A DNA stretch of 16,337 bases from Ruminococcaceae bacterium UBA7147 (lineage in GTDB: Bacteria > Bacillota > Clostridia > Oscillospirales > Acutalibacteraceae), in assembly GCA_002491825.1 (NCBI GenBank), contig DKWR01000033.1, positions 1 through 16,337 of the forward strand, written 5' to 3'. A program made the translations under genes and the position numbers. The notes below the pieces were generated by a model. It made no database searches, was not told where the DNA came from, and was given only the letters and a program-made list of their open reading frames with translations. Positions 12,902-16,337 of the stretch are shown in pieces; position 1 is the stretch's first letter; each line of letters opens with the position of its first letter.

Positions 12902-15547
12902 TTGTCAGGACAGGATAAACAGCAGGATCTGCTCAGAGAGCTTGAAATAGAAAGCATACTTGAAGAAACTCACTATCTTGCAGACCAGGAAAAAATGGAA
13001 CAGACTGCGCAGAAATACCGTGCAAAGCCGAAAATGGCTGAAATCTTCAGCAATGCAGATAAAAAGCCAAGGCTGAAAAATAAAAATCCGCTTGATGAAG
13101 TTGATACGACAAACACAATTGTCGGCGAAAAAACAGCCGCAACAATGCAGGCTTCGCTTATGATGGACGGCAGTAATGAGGACGTTAAAACTCCCGAGGA
13201 AGCTCAGGCAGAGGCTGAAAAGAAAGTCGAAGAGGCAAGAAAAAAGGCTGAGCAGGAAGCAAAGGAAGCCGCCGCAAAAGCCGAAGCCGAGGAAAACAAG
13301 ATAGTAACCCTTACCCCCGAATACGATGAAAACACAAGCTTTTCGGGCGAGGTGCTCGGCGAGGTTGACCAGTTCAAGGATGACACTCACATTGAAAGCA
13401 TAAATTCAATCGACATTGAGCTTGAGGACGAGGAATCAGAAAAGCAGGAAAATGACGAACAAAGCAAGTACGAACAGCTTTTCGGAATAAAGAACGACAG
13501 CGGTACAAAGCCGCCTAAAAAGGTTGTTGCAAAGGTTCCCGTCTACCGTCCTGATGAGCCGAGAGAAATTCTCAACGTCAAGGCAGGGCGATTTTCCGAG
13601 GTTGTTGAAAACGAATACGAGGAATATATACGCTCGAAAAACCCCTCTGTAATCGCTCACGTTATCCGTCCCGAACCGAAAATTGAAGAAGAGGACGAGC
13701 AGGAGGAAAACGGTGACACTCGTTCACCGCAGGAGAAAATTCTGTCGGCATTAGTCGGCTTTTTCTCAAAGGACGAGTCCGACGATGACGACACGCCTAA
13801 AGAAAAAGCAAAGCCTGTTGAGGATTACACAGGTGAAGATGATGAAAAGAGTATTCTCTACGAGCTTAATCTTAACATCAAAAAGCTGTGTGTACGCAGT
13901 CTGATTTCTGGCATTATAGCCGCACTTTCGATTATACTTACCGTTGTTACAAGACTGTTTCCGCAGGCTATCTGCTCTGCAATTTCCTTTGCACCGGCAG
14001 CATACGCAATTTTAAATTTCCTCTTGGTAGGATTTTCGCTCTTTATCAACCGTGTTGCAATGCTCAGCGGACTTACTCCGCTTATTAAATTCAAGGGAAA
14101 TTCCGACACCGCCGTTGCCGTAGGAGGAGTGGCGGCAATTATACAGACTGTCGTTTCGTTCTTCTGCATCGGCGATATGAACGCCTTTAACATAAACTAC
14201 TACTGCGTAATTGTTCTGCTGGCTTTCTTTGCAAACAATTTCGGAAAGCTGCTTATGGTATTGCGTGTTAAGGATAATTTCAGGTTCATCACCTCAAAAG
14301 GTCAGAAATACGCCGCTAAAATTTACAACAATGAATCCGTTGCAAATCAGATGCTTAGCGGAACTGCCTCGGAAAAGACGCTTATTGCCTATCAGCACAA
14401 GACAAAATTCCCTTCAAACTTTCTTAAAATTTCCTACGCTCCCGACCCGAGCGAGGATTTAGCGTCAAAGCTTGCGCCGATTACGACTATTACCGCAATA
14501 ATTATTACTTTGATTTACGGCATTGTTAAGGTTTCGTTTGCCGACGCTATCAACGCTTTTGCGCTTATGACTGCTGTTGCAATCCCCGTTTCAACATTGC
14601 TTGCAGTTAATTTTCCCGTCAGAAAGCTCTGCAAAAAGCTCCTGTCGTTCGGAGGAATGCTGTCGGGTTATCCGTCAATCAAGCAGTTCTGCGACAGCAC
14701 CGCAATTATGATTGACTCAAACGAGCTTTTCCCTGCCAACTCAATTGAGCTTGAGGGAATCAAAACCTACGAGGACTACAATGTTGACGAGTCGCTTCTC
14801 TGCGGAATTGCAATTTTAAAAGAGGCGCAAAACCCGATTGCAAACGCATTTGACTCGGTTGTTGCGGAAACAAACGAAACTCTGCCCGAGGTTGAAAGTG
14901 TGCTTTACGAAGACGAAATAGGACTTGTCGGCTGGATTAACAGCGAAAGAATCCTTGTCGGCTCTCGCAAGCTTATGGAAAAATACAGCGTTGAAACTCC
15001 ACGCATTGAATATGAGGAAAAGTACACCTCAAAGGGCAGACAGGTAACATACCTCTCACGTGCCGGCAGGCTTGTTGCTATGTTTGTAACGAGGTATCAC
15101 GCTGATTCCGAGCTTAAATCCGAGCTTCAGCGTGCCGAAACAAACGGAATCAGCTTTCTTATCAGGACAACCGACTACAACATCACAAACGACCTTATTG
15201 CAGAGCTTTACAACCTGTTCTACCGAAGTATAAAGGTGCTTCCGACAGGACTGGGCAACGTGCTTAAAGAGGCACAGGGTACTGTTGAAGACAGCTCAAG
15301 GTCATATCTCATTACGGGCGGCAAGGTTTCATCTCTTGCACGTGCAGTGTCGGGAAGCGTTAAGATTAAGCACAACATTTCCCTTGCAATAGTAATTCAG
15401 CTTATTGCAGTTATTATCGGAATTCTGCTCGCATCAACGCTTTCACTTTATGCAGGAGTGGGCGTAATGGGTTCGCTTGAAGTGCTGATTTACGCACTGT
15501 TTTGGGGACTCGCCGCAATCGTAGCACCCGCAATTCAAAAACCGTAG
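12902..15547 (+). CDS. Large membrane protein with a degenerate P-type (P1B-like) ATPase core and acidic N-terminal extension
   Basis: The function is unknown. Residues 1-330 are acidic and low-complexity, with an Ala/Glu/Lys coiled coil (about 98-132). Then come four helices (331-352, 360-382, 402-425, 434-454), a short loop (455-525), two helices (527-545, 548-570), a cytoplasmic region (571-822) and two C-terminal helices (826-846, 855-876). This 4+2+2 order is that of P1B metal ATPases. Aligned by eye, the phosphorylation motif DKTGT is IDSNELF, the TM6 CPC motif is AIPV, the N-domain HP is QNP, TGDN is TTDYN, and neither TGE nor GDGxND is found, whereas ILVGSRKLM (684-692) remains. It is therefore probably a catalytically dead homologue. 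The start is taken as TTG at 12902, 8 nt after GGAAGGAG; a GTG at 12893 overlaps that site. It probably shares a transcript with rlmB. Confidence 0.7.
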   Translation: MSGQDKQQDLLRELEIESILEETHYLADQEKMEQTAQKYRAKPKMAEIFSNADKKPRLKNKNPLDEVDTTNTIVGEKTAATMQASLMMDGSNEDVKTPEEAQAEAEKKVEEARKKAEQEAKEAAAKAEAEENKIVTLTPEYDENTSFSGEVLGEVDQFKDDTHIESINSIDIELEDEESEKQENDEQSKYEQLFGIKNDSGTKPPKKVVAKVPVYRPDEPREILNVKAGRFSEVVENEYEEYIRSKNPSVIAHVIRPEPKIEEEDEQEENGDTRSPQEKILSALVGFFSKDESDDDDTPKEKAKPVEDYTGEDDEKSILYELNLNIKKLCVRSLISGIIAALSIILTVVTRLFPQAICSAISFAPAAYAILNFLLVGFSLFINRVAMLSGLTPLIKFKGNSDTAVAVGGVAAIIQTVVSFFCIGDMNAFNINYYCVIVLLAFFANNFGKLLMVLRVKDNFRFITSKGQKYAAKIYNNESVANQMLSGTASEKTLIAYQHKTKFPSNFLKISYAPDPSEDLASKLAPITTITAIIITLIYGIVKVSFADAINAFALMTAVAIPVSTLLAVNFPVRKLCKKLLSFGGMLSGYPSIKQFCDSTAIMIDSNELFPANSIELEGIKTYEDYNVDESLLCGIAILKEAQNPIANAFDSVVAETNETLPEVESVLYEDEIGLVGWINSERILVGSRKLMEKYSVETPRIEYEEKYTSKGRQVTYLSRAGRLVAMFVTRYHADSELKSELQRAETNGISFLIRTTDYNITNDLIAELYNLFYRSIKVLPTGLGNVLKEAQGTVEDSSRSYLITGGKVSSLARAVSGSVKIKHNISLAIVIQLIAVIIGILLASTLSLYAGVGVMGSLEVLIYALFWGLAAIVAPAIQKP

Positions 15548-15564
15548 GCCGAGTACCGTCGGAG

Positions 15565-15584
15565 GGACACGGCGTGCCGTGTCC
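15565..15584. repeat. Short palindromic repeat between the large membrane protein and rpe
   Basis: GGACACGGC-GT-GCCGTGTCC is a perfect 9-bp stem with a 2-nt loop. It has the same 9+2+9 design and AGGGA...TCC borders as the hairpins at 4810-4886, so it is probably a related repeat. No T run follows on the plus strand, so it is not a typical terminator. Confidence 0.7.
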
Positions 15585-15651
15585 GTAATTCTTATCAAAC
15601 GCAATCACTTTTATCAATGCTATTGTACCGCACAATGAAAGGATGTTTAAA

Positions 15652-16296
15652 ATGAAAATTGCACCGTCACTTCTATCGTGTGACTTTTCAAAAATGGGTG
15701 AAGAAATCGTAAGAATGGATAAGGCTGGCGCAGACTGGATGCACCTTGACGTTATGGACGGTCACTTTGTGCCAAACATAACCTTCGGTGCACCCGTGAT
15801 TAAAACAGTTAGGAAATACACCGACAAGCCGTTTGATGTTCATCTTATGATTAGCGACCCGCTGAAATATGCCGATGATTTTGCAGACGCAGGGGCAGAC
15901 ATCATCACCTTTCACGTAGAGTGTGATTCCGACATTGACAAGACGATTGACAAAATCAGGAGCCGTGGTGTAAAAACCGGACTTGTAATAAAGCCGAACA
16001 CTCCTGCGAGTGCAGTTTTCCCCTACCTTGACAAAATCGACCTCGTGCTTGTTATGACGGTTGAACCGGGTTTCGGCGGTCAGAGCTTTATGGCTGATAT
16101 GCTCCCGAAGGTTAAGGAAATCAAAGACGAATGCAAAAGACGTGGTATTGAAATGCTGGTTGAGGCTGACGGCGGAATCGGAGAAGCTACAATTGAGCAG
16201 GCGGCAAACGCAGGAATTGACGTGTGCGTTGCAGGAACGGCTGTTTTCAAAGCCGAGAACGCCGCAGAGGCAATCGCAAAATTGCAGTCATATTAA
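15652..16296 (+). CDS. rpe: Ribulose-phosphate 3-epimerase
   Basis: Interconverts ribulose 5-phosphate and xylulose 5-phosphate in the pentose phosphate pathway. The 214-residue TIM barrel shows SLLSCDF (6-12), the metal and catalytic residues in HLDVMDGHFVPNITFG (H31, D33), VHLMI (H64), VEPGFGGQSF (137-146) and EADGG with the second catalytic aspartate (D173). The length is normal. ATG at 15652 follows AAAGGA by 8 nt; the in-frame ATG at 15643 overlaps that site and is rejected. A palindromic repeat separates it from the upstream large gene. The pathway also yields erythrose 4-phosphate, a precursor for the aro operon, but this functional link to the left half is only a general one. Confidence 0.96.
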   Translation: MKIAPSLLSCDFSKMGEEIVRMDKAGADWMHLDVMDGHFVPNITFGAPVIKTVRKYTDKPFDVHLMISDPLKYADDFADAGADIITFHVECDSDIDKTIDKIRSRGVKTGLVIKPNTPASAVFPYLDKIDLVLVMTVEPGFGGQSFMADMLPKVKEIKDECKRRGIEMLVEADGGIGEATIEQAANAGIDVCVAGTAVFKAENAAEAIAKLQSY

Positions 16297-16313
16297 TCGT
16301 AATACATAAAAAC

Positions 16314-16337
16314 AAAAGGGGCTGTTGCAAATGAATA
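16314..16337 (+). other. Window edge: half of a probable terminator or start of the next gene
   Basis: AAAAGGGGCTGTTGCAAATG begins 18 nt after the rpe stop. It could be the left arm of a GC-rich terminator hairpin whose right arm lies outside the window, or an AAGGGG site followed by an ATG at 16331. The window ends before either can be decided. Confidence 0.3.

Noticed and set aside
12905..13390. Minus-strand open frames opposite the acidic N-terminus of the large membrane protein
   Set aside because: Phe/Leu/Cys-rich or Ser-rich translations are what the complement of Glu/Lys/Ala codons gives; no ribosome site or promoter was found.
12902..15547. Interpretation of the large gene as an ordinary metal-transporting ATPase
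   Set aside because: The phosphorylation, hinge, magnesium-binding and transmembrane metal-binding motifs could not be found in working form.
12902..15547. Interpretation of the large gene as a pseudogene
   Set aside because: The frame is open over 881 codons with a good ribosome site and codon use like its neighbours; only the family motifs are altered.
15565..15584. Palindrome as rho-independent terminator of the large gene
   Set aside because: The sequence after the stem (GTAATTCTTATC) lacks a T run on the plus strand.
1..16337. CRISPR array, tRNA, rRNA or complete insertion sequence
   Set aside because: No regular spaced repeats, no tRNA or rRNA stretches and no transposase gene were recognised in any part of the window.

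Overview
The window looks like chromosomal DNA from a low-to-mid GC, spore-forming Clostridia (Firmicutes), probably an Oscillospiraceae/Ruminococcaceae-type gut anaerobe. The evidence is strong GGAGG-type ribosome binding sites, sigma-A style promoters, the sporulation pair spmA/spmB, an AbrB-family regulator, and dispersed palindromic repeats of a kind I associate with gut Clostridia. The lineage call is inference; no rRNA or tRNA gene is present to fix it.

Left half (about 175-8396, minus strand): one aromatic amino acid operon read leftward in the order aroE, aroK, aroF (type I-beta DAHP synthase), tyrA, aroB, aroA, aroC, pheA. It holds every shikimate/chorismate step except 3-dehydroquinate dehydratase (aroD/aroQ), plus both prephenate branches. 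A promoter sits upstream of aroE and a second probable one before aroF; a hairpin terminator follows pheA. Some junctions are tight or overlapping. Three gaps are swollen and carry repeats: a 147-bp MITE-like inverted-repeat element between aroK and aroF, a nested palindrome between tyrA and aroB, and short ATTCCGAATT repeats after tyrA and aroB.

Middle (8397-9913): a divergent promoter region in which the aro operon and acpP promoters share one -35 region. acpP (acyl carrier protein) faces a convergent Sfp-type phosphopantetheinyl transferase gene across a terminator; that enzyme could activate the carrier. Upstream of it lies an AbrB-like regulator with a four-cysteine tail.

Right half (9932-16337, plus strand): spmA-spmB (spore maturation), a small five-helix membrane protein resembling DUF6512, rlmB (23S rRNA 2'-O-methyltransferase family), a large 881-residue membrane protein, and rpe (ribulose-phosphate 3-epimerase). 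The large protein has the eight-helix 4+2+2 layout and cytoplasmic-domain order of a P1B-type ATPase, but the catalytic and ion-binding motifs are degenerate, and a roughly 330-residue acidic, partly coiled-coil region replaces the metal-binding N-terminus. It is the most unusual item here and looks like a P-type ATPase pseudoenzyme. Several genes have an upstream alternative start that overlaps the ribosome binding site; the starts given follow Shine-Dalgarno spacing.
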